A stretch of 64,000 nt of DNA from assembly GCA_001899255.1 (NCBI GenBank), contig MKVX01000013.1:310001-374000 (forward strand). Reading direction: 5' to 3'. The notes beneath the pieces are model-generated. The model had not been told where the DNA came from, did not search any database, and was given only the letters and a program-made list of their open reading frames with translations. Each line of letters opens with the position of its first letter. The stretch's first letter is position 1. Below, in pieces: positions 16,875 to 26,074 of the stretch. This DNA is from Rhizobiales bacterium 62-47 (GTDB lineage Bacteria > Pseudomonadota > Alphaproteobacteria > Rhizobiales > Xanthobacteraceae). Both the position numbers and the translations under genes were made by a program.

Positions 16875-18263
16875 ATGAGTACGCTCGATAGCGGCCTCAG
16901 CCTGATCCGGACCGCGCGGCGGCGCGTTTCCGCCGCCAATGGTTGGCTGGGTCAGGCGTTCAAGAACTGGATGCCGAAGGGACTCTACGCCCGCGCGCTG
17001 CTCATCATGATCGTGCCGATGGTGGTGCTGCAATCGGTCGTGGCGTTCGTGTTCATGGAGCGGCACTGGAACACGGTGACGCGGCGGCTGTCGGCCGGCG
17101 TGGTGCAGGACATCGCCGCGCTGATGGACGTCTACAAGGGTTATCCGCAGGACAAGGACCACGCGCTGTTGCGCCGGATCGCCCAGCAGCGGCTTGGGCT
17201 GGTGGTGGATTTCCTGCCGGCCGGCGACATGCCGCCGCCGGGACCGAAACCGTTCTTCTCGCTGCTCGACCAATCACTGTCGGTGCAGATCGGCCGCCAG
17301 ATCTCGCGGCCGTTCTGGATCGATACGGTCGGGCGCTCGTCGTTGGTCGAGATCCGTATTCAGCTCGACGACGCGGTGATGCGGGTGTTCGCTCAGCGCA
17401 GCGCCGCCTACGCCTCGAATTCGGATATCTTCTTTCTCTGGATGGTCGGCACCTCGACGATCCTGTTGATCGTCGCGGTGCTGTTCCTGCGCAACCAGAT
17501 CAAGCCCATCGTGCGGCTGGCGGATGCAGCGGAAAGTTTCGGCAAGGGCCGCGAGGCACCGAATTTCCGGCCGCGTGGCGCGCGTGAGGTTCGCCGCGCG
17601 GCGCAGGCTTTCCTCGAGATGAAGGGGCGCGTCGAACGCAGCATCGAGCAGCGCACTGCGATGCTGGCTGGCGTGTCGCACGACCTGCGTACCATCCTCA
17701 CGCGGTTCAAGCTCGAACTGGCGTTGATCGGCGACAGTCCGGAAGTCGACGGCATGCGCAAGGATGTCGACGAGATGGCCGCGATGCTCGAGGCCTATCT
17801 CGCTTTTGCGCGCGGCGACAGTGGTGAGCACGCGCAACCGACCGATATGGCGGCGGCGCTGGAGGAGTTGCGCAGCGATGCCGAGCGTAACGGTCACGCG
17901 GCAACGGTGACGTTCCAGGGGTTGCCGGTGGTCACTGTCAAGCCTGCGGCGTTCAAGCGCTGTCTCGGTAATCTGGTTTCGAACGCTGCGCGTTACGCCA
18001 GCAAGATTGCCATTGCAGGTCATCGCGATCATCGCTGGCTGACGGTGACGATCGACGATGACGGGCCCGGCATTCCCCAGAACATGCGCGAGGAAGTGTT
18101 CAAGCCGTTCCTGCGTCTGGACGATGCGCGCAATCAGGACGAGGGCGGCACCGGGCTCGGGCTTGCCATCACGCGCGACATTGCGCGTTCGCATGGCGGC
18201 GACGTCACGCTCGGCGACAGCCCGATGGGCGGCTTGCGCGCGACGGTGCGGATACCCGTATGA
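16875..18263 (+). CDS. EnvZ-like sensor histidine kinase
   Basis: A 462-residue inner-membrane kinase, cognate partner of the preceding regulator by position. Order: TM1 (ALLIMIVPMVVLQSVVAFVF), a periplasmic sensor region of about 130 aa, TM2 (IFFLWMVGTSTILLIVAVLFL), a HAMP linker with QIKPIVRLADAAESFGKG, the dimerisation domain with His269 in AGVSHDLRTILTRFK, and an ATPase domain with N box GNLVSNAARYA, G1 DDDGPGI and G2 GTGLGLAITRDI. All catalytic boxes look intact. The MarR-RR-HK order suggests one operon. The ligand is unknown. Confidence 0.94.
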   Translation: MSTLDSGLSLIRTARRRVSAANGWLGQAFKNWMPKGLYARALLIMIVPMVVLQSVVAFVFMERHWNTVTRRLSAGVVQDIAALMDVYKGYPQDKDHALLRRIAQQRLGLVVDFLPAGDMPPPGPKPFFSLLDQSLSVQIGRQISRPFWIDTVGRSSLVEIRIQLDDAVMRVFAQRSAAYASNSDIFFLWMVGTSTILLIVAVLFLRNQIKPIVRLADAAESFGKGREAPNFRPRGAREVRRAAQAFLEMKGRVERSIEQRTAMLAGVSHDLRTILTRFKLELALIGDSPEVDGMRKDVDEMAAMLEAYLAFARGDSGEHAQPTDMAAALEELRSDAERNGHAATVTFQGLPVVTVKPAAFKRCLGNLVSNAARYASKIAIAGHRDHRWLTVTIDDDGPGIPQNMREEVFKPFLRLDDARNQDEGGTGLGLAITRDIARSHGGDVTLGDSPMGGLRATVRIPV

Positions 18264-18270
18264 AGCCCTG

Positions 18271-18314
18271 ACGGTGAGGGGCGAGGCGCGCAGCCTCGCG
18301 TCTCGAACCATGGG
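18271..18314. repeat. intergenic repeat, family C
   Basis: This stretch (ACGGTGAGGGGCGAGGCG ... CTCGCGTCTCGAACCATGGG) matches the pattern of the element at 41753-41799 with few changes. It begins 8 bp after the histidine kinase stop and could fold through its GCGAGGC / GCCTCGC arms. Confidence 0.6.
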
Positions 18315-18348
18315 ATAGCTGCCACGAATTGCAGATGTTGCGCTGGCC

Positions 18349-18447
18349 GTCACCCTGAGGTGTGACGCGCGGAGCGCGGAACCTCGAAGGGCGATGGTCG
18401 AAATCCTTCGAGGCTCGCGGCCTTCGCCGCTCGCACCTCAGGATGAC
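18349..18447. repeat. palindromic intergenic repeat, family B
   Basis: Begins GTCACCCTGAGGTG and ends CACCTCAGGATGAC, so its ends are nearly perfect inverted copies; inner pair CCTCGAAGG / CCTTCGAGG. Same family as 2443-2560. It sits in the convergent gap between the histidine kinase and proC and may act as a transcript 3' structure for both. Confidence 0.7.
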
Positions 18448-18483
18448 GGCGCCTATGGCCCGTAGCGGGTGCGCTTGAACGCT

Positions 18484-19320
18484 CTACTTCGCCAGTTCTT
18501 TCGAGCGTGTCGTCGCCGCCGCCACCGCACGCTCCAGTAGCGGCTTGAAACCGCCATCGCCCATGAGGACGCCGAGCGCGGCAGCGGTGGTGCCGCCGGG
18601 CGAGGTGACGTTCTGGCGCAGCGTGGCTGCATCTAGTTCCGAACGATGCAGCAGTTCGCCGGAGCCGGCGACGGTCTCGCGTGCGAGTTTCGCGGCAAGT
18701 TCGGCAGGCAATCCCGCGGCGACACCGGCGCGCGCCAGTTCTTCGGCGAGCAGGAAAACGTAAGCCGGGCCCGAGCCCGACACTGCTGTCACCGCATCCA
18801 TCAGCGCCTCGTCGTCGAGCCATTCGACGCTGCCGGTGGCGGCCAGCAGCTCATGCGCCATCATGCGTTGGGCTTCGCCGACATTGCTGTTGGCGACCGC
18901 AACCGTGATGCCGCGGCCGATCGCGGCAGGTGTGTTCGGCATGGCGCGAACCACGCTGCCGCCGCAGGCCTGCGACAGCGCTGCAATGGTTGTCCCTGCC
19001 ATGATCGAGACCACCAGCGTCGTCGTCTGCACGAAGGGCTTCAGGGCAGCGCTTGCCTCCTGAAACATCTGCGGCTTGACGGCGACCACCAGTGCTGCGA
19101 CAGCACCGATTGCATTCGGTGCAGGATTGAGCCGAACGCCTTTGCCGGCGAGAGCGCGAATATCGTCGGAGGGATGTGGCTCGATCACCGCGACGCGGGT
19201 GGGATCGAGTCCCTGCGCGAGCCAGCCGGTCAACAGCGCACCGCCCATCTTGCCGGCGCCAGCAAGGATGACGGTGCCGTGGATTGCATGAAGTGCGCTC
19301 GCTGCGTCGGGTGAAGTCAT
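18484..19320 (-). CDS. proC: pyrroline-5-carboxylate reductase
   Basis: Last enzyme of proline synthesis; it reduces pyrroline-5-carboxylate to proline with NAD(P)H in the cytoplasm. The 278 residues show the N-terminal dinucleotide fold ILAGAGKMGGALL, the conserved VKPQMF stretch, RAMPNTPAAIGRG, and SGSGPAYVFLLAEEL in the C-terminal dimerisation domain, the main ProC signature. It is followed on the transcript by repeat B, and upstream is a palindromic repeat (19337-19478) before the YbjN gene. Confidence 0.95.
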   Translation of the reverse strand: MTSPDAASALHAIHGTVILAGAGKMGGALLTGWLAQGLDPTRVAVIEPHPSDDIRALAGKGVRLNPAPNAIGAVAALVVAVKPQMFQEASAALKPFVQTTTLVVSIMAGTTIAALSQACGGSVVRAMPNTPAAIGRGITVAVANSNVGEAQRMMAHELLAATGSVEWLDDEALMDAVTAVSGSGPAYVFLLAEELARAGVAAGLPAELAAKLARETVAGSGELLHRSELDAATLRQNVTSPGGTTAAALGVLMGDGGFKPLLERAVAAATTRSKELAK

Positions 19321-19336
19321 CGGAAATATCTACCTG

Positions 19337-19478
19337 CGTCGTCCCTGCGAAAGCAGGGACCCATATCCACTGGCTTTGTATGTCATGGGAGAGCCGGCAA
19401 CAAGCGCCGAGCAGTAATCGCAGGCGACACGGCGTATGAGTCCCGGCTCGCGCGCGAAGAGCGTTTGGCCGGGACGAC
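19337..19478. repeat. palindromic intergenic repeat, family D
   Basis: Begins CGTCGTCCCTGCGAAAGC and ends GGCCGGGACGAC. The outer arms GTCGTCCC / GGGACGAC are exact; the inner GTCCCTGC / GCAGGGAC forms a local hairpin. It occupies most of the gap between proC and the YbjN gene. A related copy is at 63615-63739. Confidence 0.65.
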
Positions 19479-19509
19479 CTGACTATCTGTCGGAAACTTC
19501 GTGTCGCGC

Positions 19510-20010
19510 TTACGCTTCGCCTTCGGTATCGAACATTGCGGCGTTCATGGCATCGGGGGCGGTCTTGCCGGCCCACACCACGAATTGCAGCGCCGGATAA
19601 TAACGCTCGCACGCCTGCACCGCGCCGACCAGCATAGCCTCGCATTGCGTGCCCGATGCCGTCATCCCATCGGGCAGCACCAGGGCCTGTCGATACATGA
19701 TGGTCCCGGTCTGCGCCCAGATGTCGAAATGCCCGATCCACAACTGTTCGTTGATCAGCGCGATCAGGCGCTGCACTTCGGCGCGACGCTGCGTTGGAAT
19801 TTTCATGTCGAAGGCGCAGGCGAGATGCAACGCTTCGATCTCGCCCATCCAGGTGAAGGACAGTTGATAATCGGTCCACGAACCCTGCGTGATGATCGTG
19901 ACTTCGTCTTCGCCGGAGCGCTCGAACGACCAGTCGTTGGTCGCGGCGATATCCTCGACCACGGCCAGCGGGTTGTTTCGTGAATCAATAATGCTCTCGA
20001 GGAGGGACAT
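19510..20010 (-). CDS. YbjN domain protein (bacterial sensory transduction regulator type)
   Basis: A 166-residue cytoplasmic protein of the YbjN family, known from enterobacteria as a pleiotropic regulator with a fold like type III secretion chaperones. The sequence shows the expected order: NPLAVVEDIAATNDWSFERSGEDEVTI, then YQLSFTWMGEIEALHLACAFDMKIP, and RRAEVQRLIALINEQLWIGHFDIW. The start at 20010 is the first Met of the conserved region; the longer frame to 20214 is not supported. It lies upstream of proC on the same strand, an order common in rhizobia. The biochemical role is unknown. Confidence 0.8.
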   Translation of the reverse strand: MSLLESIIDSRNNPLAVVEDIAATNDWSFERSGEDEVTIITQGSWTDYQLSFTWMGEIEALHLACAFDMKIPTQRRAEVQRLIALINEQLWIGHFDIWAQTGTIMYRQALVLPDGMTASGTQCEAMLVGAVQACERYYPALQFVVWAGKTAPDAMNAAMFDTEGEA

Positions 20011-20467
20011 GCCGTCTCGACCTTGCTGTTGGATGTCTTGATACGCACGCAGCAGGACGATACGTGTTGACCCCGACGCATCGCTGCAATCGCATACCTT
20101 GAGCGAACCAGAACTCGATCGGTAACAAGGCTTGCCCGGATCAAGTGATGTGATTTGCGGAATCGGCGCAACGGCACCACGACTCCATCCACAGGCAAAG
20201 CGCCACTCGTCCACAACTCATCGCGTGATGGCGAGAAGCGCGTCATTCAAGCGCAGAACAAAACGGAATCGGATTCCCGGTTGGCGAGTCTGGCGGAACG
20301 ATTTCGCGCGATGCGAGTCGGTCGGCTGTTTTGCAGCCGGGCGTCGCCGGCGGATGTCCTCAGGTCGTCGTAACGGGCTGGGAGGCATGCAATGAAGCGG
20401 TGCCGGTCGGCTTGCTGCTGCAGCCAGCCTGCGGCATAATTGCCCTGCCGCTCATTCTGGGCGGTGA
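20011..20467. other. 457-bp region without a gene before the FMN riboswitch
   Basis: It must hold the divergent promoters of the YbjN gene and of the ribH transcript. Open frames here have poor codon use. Two nine-mers near 20190 and 20209 end in TCCACA, as DnaA boxes do, but match the consensus poorly. I see no tRNA or other RNA gene before the riboswitch. Confidence 0.4.
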
Positions 20468-20634
20468 GTTCTCAGGGCGGGGTGAAAGTCCCCACCGGCG
20501 GTAAAGGGAATCCTGCGCGTCTGCTGATTGCGAGACGTGTACCCAAGCCCGCGAGCGCCTTCTTCATCCGAAGAAGGGTCAGCAGATTCGGTGCAATTCC
20601 GAAGCCGACGGTTAAAGTCCGGATGAAAGAGAAC
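20468..20634 (+). ncRNA. FMN riboswitch (RFN element)
   Basis: Conserved RFN blocks occur in order: closing stem GTTCTC (20468-20473) with GAGAAC (20629-20634), then GGGCGGGGTGAAAGTCCCC, ACCGGCGGTAAA, AGCCCGCGAGC, a variable hairpin CCTTCTTC / GAAGAAGG, GGTCAGCAGATTCGGTG, AAGCCGACGGT and AAAGTCCGGATGAAAGAG. It lies 74 bp before ribH. FMN binding is expected to lower expression of the downstream lumazine synthase; with no clear terminator in the short remaining leader, translation control is more likely than attenuation (inference). Confidence 0.95.
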
Positions 20635-20707
20635 GGGTCACGACGGCGGCGCTCGCGCGCGGCCAGCGTTCCGTATGCCCTGATTCTGGTACCTAACGAG
20701 GAAAGCC

Positions 20708-21277
20708 ATGAATCAGATGTTGTCAGACTCCCCTCCCGCAAATGCTGCGACCGATCCGACCGTTGCGCTGGATCAACCACCACCGACTGTCGAACCGGCG
20801 CGTTTCGTCAAGCCGCAACGCGTCGCCTTCGTGCAATCGTGCTGGCATCGCGACATCGTTGCCGAGAGCCGCATTGCATTTCTTGCCGAGATCGCGGCGC
20901 GCGGCATTTCGCCGGCACAGGTCGATCTGTTCGAGGTGCCCGGCGCGTTCGAGATTCCGCTGCACGTGCAACTGCTGGCCAAGACCCGCCGCTATACGGC
21001 GATCGTTGCCGCCGGGCTGGTGGTCGACGGTGGAATCTATCGGCATGATTTCGTCGCCGGCACGGTCATCAATGCGTTGATGGATGTGCAGTTGCGTACC
21101 GAGGTGCCGGTGTTCTCGGCGGTGCTCACGCCGCAGCAGTTTCACGAGCACGCGACGCATTTCGATTTTTTCCGCAAACACTTTGCGATCAAAGGTGTTG
21201 AAGTCGCGGAAGCCTGCGCCGACACGCTGCATGCGCTGGAGCGGCTGCGCGGACAGGTCGCGGCGGGAATGGTGTAA
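20708..21277 (+). CDS. ribH: 6,7-dimethyl-8-ribityllumazine synthase, type II
   Basis: Condenses 3,4-dihydroxy-2-butanone 4-phosphate with the ribitylaminouracil to give lumazine, the riboflavin precursor. The 189-residue product has FEVPGAFEIPLHVQLLAKT and VVDGGIYRHDFVAGTVINALMDVQL. The latter, with HDFVA instead of the usual hexapeptide of icosahedral enzymes, matches the decameric RibH2 type of Brucella and Mesorhizobium. ATG 20708 has GAGGAAAGCC before it. An FMN riboswitch lies immediately upstream, so synthesis should fall when FMN is high. No other rib gene is adjacent, so a second type I ribH probably lies elsewhere (inference). Confidence 0.93.
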   Translation: MNQMLSDSPPANAATDPTVALDQPPPTVEPARFVKPQRVAFVQSCWHRDIVAESRIAFLAEIAARGISPAQVDLFEVPGAFEIPLHVQLLAKTRRYTAIVAAGLVVDGGIYRHDFVAGTVINALMDVQLRTEVPVFSAVLTPQQFHEHATHFDFFRKHFAIKGVEVAEACADTLHALERLRGQVAAGMV

Positions 21278-21291
21278 GCCTATCGGCAAGT

Positions 21292-21334
21292 CGTGGCCGG
21301 GCTTGTCCGGCCATGACGCGCCATAAGCGCGTCA
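21292..21334. repeat. short hairpin repeat after ribH
   Basis: Two adjacent stems: GTGGCCGG / CCGGCCAT around GCTTGT, then GACGCG / GCGCGTC around CCATAA. It resembles pieces of the other palindromic intergenic repeats in this window and lies between the convergent ribH and prs genes, where it may end transcripts. Confidence 0.5.
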
Positions 21335-21400
21335 TCCTAAGCTTGCTTTGAGACCGAGGACCAGAACCAAATCGTCGCTTCAGCGCCGGTTGTTCGCAGC

Positions 21401-22354
21401 TTAGTCGAACAGGCTCGAAACCGATTCTTCCGAAGCGGTGCGGGCGATAGCTTCACCGATTAGCGTAGCGATCGACAGCACGCGAATGTTCTTCGCGGCG
21501 GTGATAGCCTCGGTGGCCTGAATGGAATCGGTGATGACCAATTCCTTGAGCCGCGAACCGGTGATGCGCGCGGTGGCGCCGCCAGATAGTACGCCGTGGG
21601 TGATGTAGGCGTAGACTTCCTTGGCGCCGTTGGCGAGCAGGGCGTCGGCCGCGTTCACCAGTGTGCCGCCGGAATCGACGATATCGTCGATCAGGATGCA
21701 GGTGAAGCCGGCAACGTCGCCGATCACGTTCATCACTTCGGATTCGCCCGCGCGTTCGCGGCGCTTGTCGATGATCGCGAGCGGCGCGTTGATGCGCTTG
21801 GCGAGACCGCGCGCGCGGACCACGCCGCCGACGTCGGGCGACACCACCATCAGGTTGGTCAGGTCGAACTGTTCGCGAATATCGCGCACCATCACCGGCG
21901 ATGCATAGAGATTGTCGGTCGGTATATCGAAGAAGCCCTGGATCTGCCCGGCGTGCAGATCGAGCGTCAGCACGCGATCGGCGCCGGCATTGGTGATGAG
22001 GTTGGCGACCAGCTTCGCCGAGATCGGCGAACGCGAACCGACTTTGCGGTCCTGCCGGGCGTAACCGAAGTAGGGCACCACCGCGGTGATGCGGCGCGCG
22101 GAGGCGCGGCGCAGTGCGTCGGTGATGATCAGCAGTTCCATCAGGTGGTCGTTGGCGGGAGCCGAAGTCGATTGAATGATGAAGACATCCGCGCCACGGA
22201 CATTTTCCTGGATTTCGACGAACACCTCGCCGTCCGCGAAACGCCGGACGCTGGCTTTGGTGAGTGACAGCCCGAGAACACTGGCGATCTGCTGAGCGAG
22301 CGCTGGGTTGGAATTGCCGGCAACCAGCTTGATAGAGCCGTTTTTGGCCGACAT
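21401..22354 (-). CDS. prs: ribose-phosphate pyrophosphokinase
   Basis: Makes PRPP from ribose 5-phosphate and ATP for purine, pyrimidine, histidine and NAD synthesis. The 317-residue product begins [20 protein letters not shown] and shows the catalytic flexible loop [11 protein letters not shown] and the PRPP-binding loop [25 protein letters not shown] matches the ATP-binding region. Start at 22354 gives the canonical length; the in-frame Met 14 codons earlier (22396) is possible but not needed. It is a single gene, convergent with ribH. Confidence 0.96.
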   Translation of the reverse strand: MSAKNGSIKLVAGNSNPALAQQIASVLGLSLTKASVRRFADGEVFVEIQENVRGADVFIIQSTSAPANDHLMELLIITDALRRASARRITAVVPYFGYARQDRKVGSRSPISAKLVANLITNAGADRVLTLDLHAGQIQGFFDIPTDNLYASPVMVRDIREQFDLTNLMVVSPDVGGVVRARGLAKRINAPLAIIDKRRERAGESEVMNVIGDVAGFTCILIDDIVDSGGTLVNAADALLANGAKEVYAYITHGVLSGGATARITGSRLKELVITDSIQATEAITAAKNIRVLSIATLIGEAIARTASEESVSSLFD

Positions 22355-22519
22355 CTGCGCTTGCCCTCCGGCTTTGGCGGAAACAATGTTGAGCATATCA
22401 ATGACCACGGAACCGGCTCGTTTAGACGAGCGAGGTGATATCAAGGAGCCCCCGGCGCTGGCAACCCGTCGTGGCGGATTTTCCGCGGCCGAAGAGCGAT
22501 TTGGCGGAGAATTGCACCG

Positions 22520-23128
22520 TTATTGTGCGGCAAATCCAAGCGCATTCGCCTGGCTCGGTGACAGCGACGCGGACGAAATGGGTTCGCCGTCGGCACTGGC
22601 GATCGCCGGGCCATCCTCGCGCGGCGCGCTCGGCGTTTCGCCGGGCGTGCGGCCACTGACTGCATTGTTGATGCCGCTCAGTCCGGCCTGAGCAATGCGT
22701 CGCAATACGACATCGTCCGCGGTGGCCCAGGCATCGCGTCCGGATCCGGAGGCGGCCTCTTCGCCGCTCAGGCGCAAGGTGCGCCGCTGATTGCGATCGT
22801 AGACATCCCACACCCAGGCAATCGAGGTGCGCCCGCGCTGCACCTGCGCCGCGAGATAACTGCGGACGCGATAGGTGGCTGGCGCTTCGCGGCTGACCAC
22901 CGGCACGTTGCGGAGCTTGGCTTCGCTGTCCAGAACATTGACCATGCGGTCGAACACTTGAGGGGGAGGTCCGTCGATGGATTCGAAGGCAATCGTGGTG
23001 CCCGAGCCGGGGGCCGATGCCACCGGGCCTTGCTGTCCGTCGCTCACACACCCCGCAAGCCCGCAGGCCAGGACCAGCAGCGACGCGCGCAAGGCCGTCC
23101 GATAGGCCGGAATCCGGTGGTGTCGCAT
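22520..23128 (-). CDS. putative lipoprotein of unknown function
   Basis: A 202-residue protein with a lipoprotein signal (TALRASLLVLACGLAGC, lipobox LAGC), so it should be diacylated at that Cys by Lgt, whose gene is nearby (25193-26074), and anchored in the envelope. The mature part has a central region with APATYRVRSYLAAQVQRGRTSIAWVWDVYDRNQRRTLRLSGEE, a mixed alpha/beta domain, and a C-terminal low-complexity tail ending ANALGFAAQ. Met at 23128 is favoured over the frame start at 23161 because the signal peptide then has normal length. I do not recognise a family with a known activity. Confidence 0.7.
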   Translation of the reverse strand: MRHHRIPAYRTALRASLLVLACGLAGCVSDGQQGPVASAPGSGTTIAFESIDGPPPQVFDRMVNVLDSEAKLRNVPVVSREAPATYRVRSYLAAQVQRGRTSIAWVWDVYDRNQRRTLRLSGEEAASGSGRDAWATADDVVLRRIAQAGLSGINNAVSGRTPGETPSAPREDGPAIASADGEPISSASLSPSQANALGFAAQ

Positions 23129-23301
23129 CGATATCCCGATCGATTGCCTCGCCGGACCCATATGGATCGGTCCAGCTTGCAGAACCGATATCGTTAAAAT
23201 CCGTTAACGTCTAGGGCAGCGCGGCAGGTTTGATCGGACGGCGTGAGCAAACCCATGACGGCTGCCGCACAATTTGTCTCAAATCGGCACGGGTCCGGGG
23301 A

Positions 23302-24072
23302 TCAGGCGTCAGCCAAGGCTATGGCGTGGATATGCCGGCCATAGTCGCCCTCCTGGCGATGCACCGAACGGCGGTAACTGAAGAAGCGCGGATCGGAATA
23401 AGTGTCGTCGCCGAGATCGTCGATCATCAGGATGCCGGCGCGTTCGAGTCGGGCGCGGATGAAGCCTGCCAGATCGAACATGGCGTGGCCGTCACGCTGC
23501 GACGAGACGAAGAATCCGCCGTAGGCCGGATCGGCAGCGGTAAATCGTGCGACGAATTCGGCGCCGACTTCGTAACTGCGCTGGCGGATCAACGGTCCAA
23601 TCGCGGCGACGATGCGGTCGCGCTCGGCGCCGAGTTGCGTCATGGCGTCGATGGTCGATTCCAGGACGCCGGTTAGCGCGCCCTTCCAGCCGGCGTGCGC
23701 GGCGCCGATCACGCGCGCGCTCGGATCGGCGAACAGCACCGGACCGCAGTCGGCGGTGGTGATGCCGATAGCGAGATTGGCGGTCCGGGTGACGATGGCG
23801 TCGGCATGCGGCCGCGTGGCGTTGTCCCACGGCGCGCTGGCAGTCGCCGCGTCGGGCGAATGAATCTGGAACGCGGTGAGGAAATGCGTCGGTGCGACGC
23901 CGAGCGCCGCGGCCATGCGCGCGCGATTTTCGGCGACGTTCGCAGCATCGTCCTTCGAGCCGATGCCGCCGTTGAGGCTGTCGTAGATGCCCTGCGAGAC
24001 GCCGCCTTCGCGCGTGAAGAACGCGTGGCGCAAACCGGGAATCGCCGTCAGAAGTGGTGAGGCAAGCATCAT
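23302..24072 (-). CDS. pgeF: peptidoglycan editing factor (laccase-domain protein)
   Basis: A 256-residue protein of the YfiH/PgeF family. E. coli PgeF is known to remove mis-incorporated L-Ser from muropeptides; some members also act as purine nucleoside phosphorylases. The metal-binding residues are visible: His in FQIHSPDA, Cys in TTADCGPVLFAD and His in GAAHAGWKG, with YDSLNGGIGSKDD near the N-terminus. The start at 24072 overlaps the stop of the upstream methyltransferase gene (ATGA), so it belongs to the DLH-lgt-midA-pgeF operon. Which of the family activities it has is not decided by sequence. Confidence 0.92.
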   Translation of the reverse strand: MMLASPLLTAIPGLRHAFFTREGGVSQGIYDSLNGGIGSKDDAANVAENRARMAAALGVAPTHFLTAFQIHSPDAATASAPWDNATRPHADAIVTRTANLAIGITTADCGPVLFADPSARVIGAAHAGWKGALTGVLESTIDAMTQLGAERDRIVAAIGPLIRQRSYEVGAEFVARFTAADPAYGGFFVSSQRDGHAMFDLAGFIRARLERAGILMIDDLGDDTYSDPRFFSYRRSVHRQEGDYGRHIHAIALADA

Positions 24073-25196
24073 GATGGATTGGCTCCCTCGCCATAGTGTA
24101 CTTCGCCGAATCCGACCAGCGTGGTGAGCGACGGATCGGAGATCGCCAGCACCTTGAACATCGAACCCATGCCGCCACGCCCGCCACCGATCAGCCGGTT
24201 CTTGGCGACGGCGATGCCGTGGGCGACCTGCTCGGAGGCCTTGGCCATCAGCGAATTGGCGCGGGCCTCGATCCCCAGGCGCTGCAGGAAGGCACCTTGC
24301 GTCACCGGGCCATGAACACGTGCGCCGACATTTTCGGCGGCGCGGCCGAGCGCCTGAAAATCGACATGCGCGGTGATGTCGGCCTGTCCCGGGTTTTGCA
24401 GCGGATCGGCAAAACTGTGTCGGGCGATGGCTTGCAACGTGTCGCCGGCATCGCTCCGCACATGACCGTAATCGACGAGCAGCGCAGCGCCACCGGTATC
24501 GCGGATGCGCGAGGCCAACTGCATGATCTCGGTATCGGGACGCCACTCGTAGATGGCACCGACCGGCGCGGCGCGCACCAGTGGCGGTAACAGCACGTCG
24601 AAGCGCGGTGTCGGTTCTGCCGCCGCCCCGAACTTCAGCTTCCCGTCGTCGCCCAGTTCGACGGTGCGCTCATGCCAACCGGTCTCGCGTTTCACCATCT
24701 GATGGATCGGCAGCACGTCGATGTATTCGTTGGCGAGGATGATCGACGGACCGTGCGGCACGTCGTTCAGGCTGCTGTGCCATTCCACATGACGAGTACC
24801 GGTCAGGGTATCCTGCTGCTTGCCGCGCAGCACCGGATTGATTTCGACGAGGTGAACGCTCAGCGATTCATACAGCGGCGGCAGCACGCGCAGCGCCCGC
24901 AGCGCGTCGGCCATCATGGTGCCGCGGCCGGGACCGAGTTCGATCAATTGCAGTTCCGGCGGCGAACCCATGTCGCGCCATACCGAAGCCGCCCACAGCC
25001 CGAGCAGTTCGCCGAACATCTGGCTGACTTCCGGCGATGTGGTGAAGTCGCCTTCACGACCGAGCGGATCGCGCGAGACGTAATAGCCGTATTGCGGATG
25101 CGACAGGCACAGCTGCATGTAGCGCCAGACCGGCATCGGCCCAGTCGACTGGATCAGCCGGATAATTTCATGTTGCAATGGCGATGCGTCGGTCAC
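24069..25196 (-). CDS. SAM-dependent methyltransferase of the MidA/NDUFAF7 family
   Basis: A 375-residue protein with the family start [48 protein letters not shown], the SAM-binding motif [18 protein letters not shown], and LLVDYGH further down. The mitochondrial orthologue NDUFAF7 dimethylates an arginine of complex I subunit NDUFS2; a similar role for the bacterial protein is plausible but untested here. It overlaps lgt upstream and pgeF downstream by four bases each, so translation is coupled through the cluster. Confidence 0.9.
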   Translation of the reverse strand: MTDASPLQHEIIRLIQSTGPMPVWRYMQLCLSHPQYGYYVSRDPLGREGDFTTSPEVSQMFGELLGLWAASVWRDMGSPPELQLIELGPGRGTMMADALRALRVLPPLYESLSVHLVEINPVLRGKQQDTLTGTRHVEWHSSLNDVPHGPSIILANEYIDVLPIHQMVKRETGWHERTVELGDDGKLKFGAAAEPTPRFDVLLPPLVRAAPVGAIYEWRPDTEIMQLASRIRDTGGAALLVDYGHVRSDAGDTLQAIARHSFADPLQNPGQADITAHVDFQALGRAAENVGARVHGPVTQGAFLQRLGIEARANSLMAKASEQVAHGIAVAKNRLIGGGRGGMGSMFKVLAISDPSLTTLVGFGEVHYGEGANPS

Positions 25197-26074
25197 GGCG
25201 TGCCCTGTGTCGTGCGTGCTGCTGATGGCGGGTCATGTTGCACCGGCTTGCGGCGCAACGCCGTGGCGATGATGGCAATACCGGCGACAACCATCGGCAC
25301 CGACAGCAGCATGCCCATGGTCAAGCCGCCCCACAAGAAGCCGAGTTGCGGGTCCGGCTCGCGGAAGAATTCGCCGGTGATGCGCGCGAGCGCATACAGT
25401 GTAATGAAACTGCCGAGGATGAGGCCGGGGCGCTTCAAGGCGCCGACGCGGATCATCAGTGCAAGAATGACGAACAGCGCGATGCCCTCGAGGCCGGCTT
25501 CATAAAGTTGGCTGGGATGGCGCGGCAGCGGTCCGCCATTGGGAAACACCATGGCCCATGGCAGGCTCGGGTCGGCGGCGCGGCCCCACAGCTCGCTGTT
25601 GATGAAATTGGCGAGTCGGCCGAGAAACAGGCCGATCGGCCCGACGGCGCAGGTGATGTCGCCAAGCGACAACACCGGAATGTCGCGCTTCCAGCAGAAC
25701 AGCATCACCGCGACCACGCAGCCCATGAAGCCGCCGTGGAACGACATGCCGCCTTTCCACAGTTCGAAAATCTCCGCCGGATGCTGGATGAAGAAATCGA
25801 GATTGTAGAACAGCACGTAGCCGGTGCGGCCGCCGAGGATGATGCCGATGGTCACCCAGAGGATGAAGTCGTCCATCTGCACCAGGGTGATCGGCGCGGG
25901 TCCGCCCCATAGCTTGGTGCTGCGGATCAGCGCCCGCGCATAAATCCAGCCGAGCACGATGCCGCCGATATAGGCCAGCGCGTACCAGCGGATCGCGAAC
26001 GGTCCGATGGAGATCGCGATCGGATCGAACACCGGAAAGGCGATGGTGAGCGGCAGCATCGTGGCGCCGATCAC
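25193..26074 (-). CDS. lgt: phosphatidylglycerol-prolipoprotein diacylglyceryl transferase
   Basis: Inner-membrane enzyme that transfers diacylglycerol from phosphatidylglycerol to the lipobox cysteine, the first step of lipoprotein maturation. The 293 residues carry about seven hydrophobic helices, the conserved [12 protein letters not shown] start, [10 protein letters not shown] and the Lgt signature [14 protein letters not shown]. It overlaps its neighbours at both ends (26071-26074 and 25193-25196), so it is expressed with them. A possible substrate lipoprotein is encoded at 22520-23128. Confidence 0.96.
   Translation of the reverse strand: MIGATMLPLTIAFPVFDPIAISIGPFAIRWYALAYIGGIVLGWIYARALIRSTKLWGGPAPITLVQMDDFILWVTIGIILGGRTGYVLFYNLDFFIQHPAEIFELWKGGMSFHGGFMGCVVAVMLFCWKRDIPVLSLGDITCAVGPIGLFLGRLANFINSELWGRAADPSLPWAMVFPNGGPLPRHPSQLYEAGLEGIALFVILALMIRVGALKRPGLILGSFITLYALARITGEFFREPDPQLGFLWGGLTMGMLLSVPMVVAGIAIIATALRRKPVQHDPPSAARTTQGTP

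Noticed and set aside
20185-20225. Two DnaA-box-like nine-mers as part of a replication origin
   Set aside because: They match the consensus at about seven of nine positions, are not clustered with others, and no dnaA/parAB or AT-rich unwinding region is nearby.
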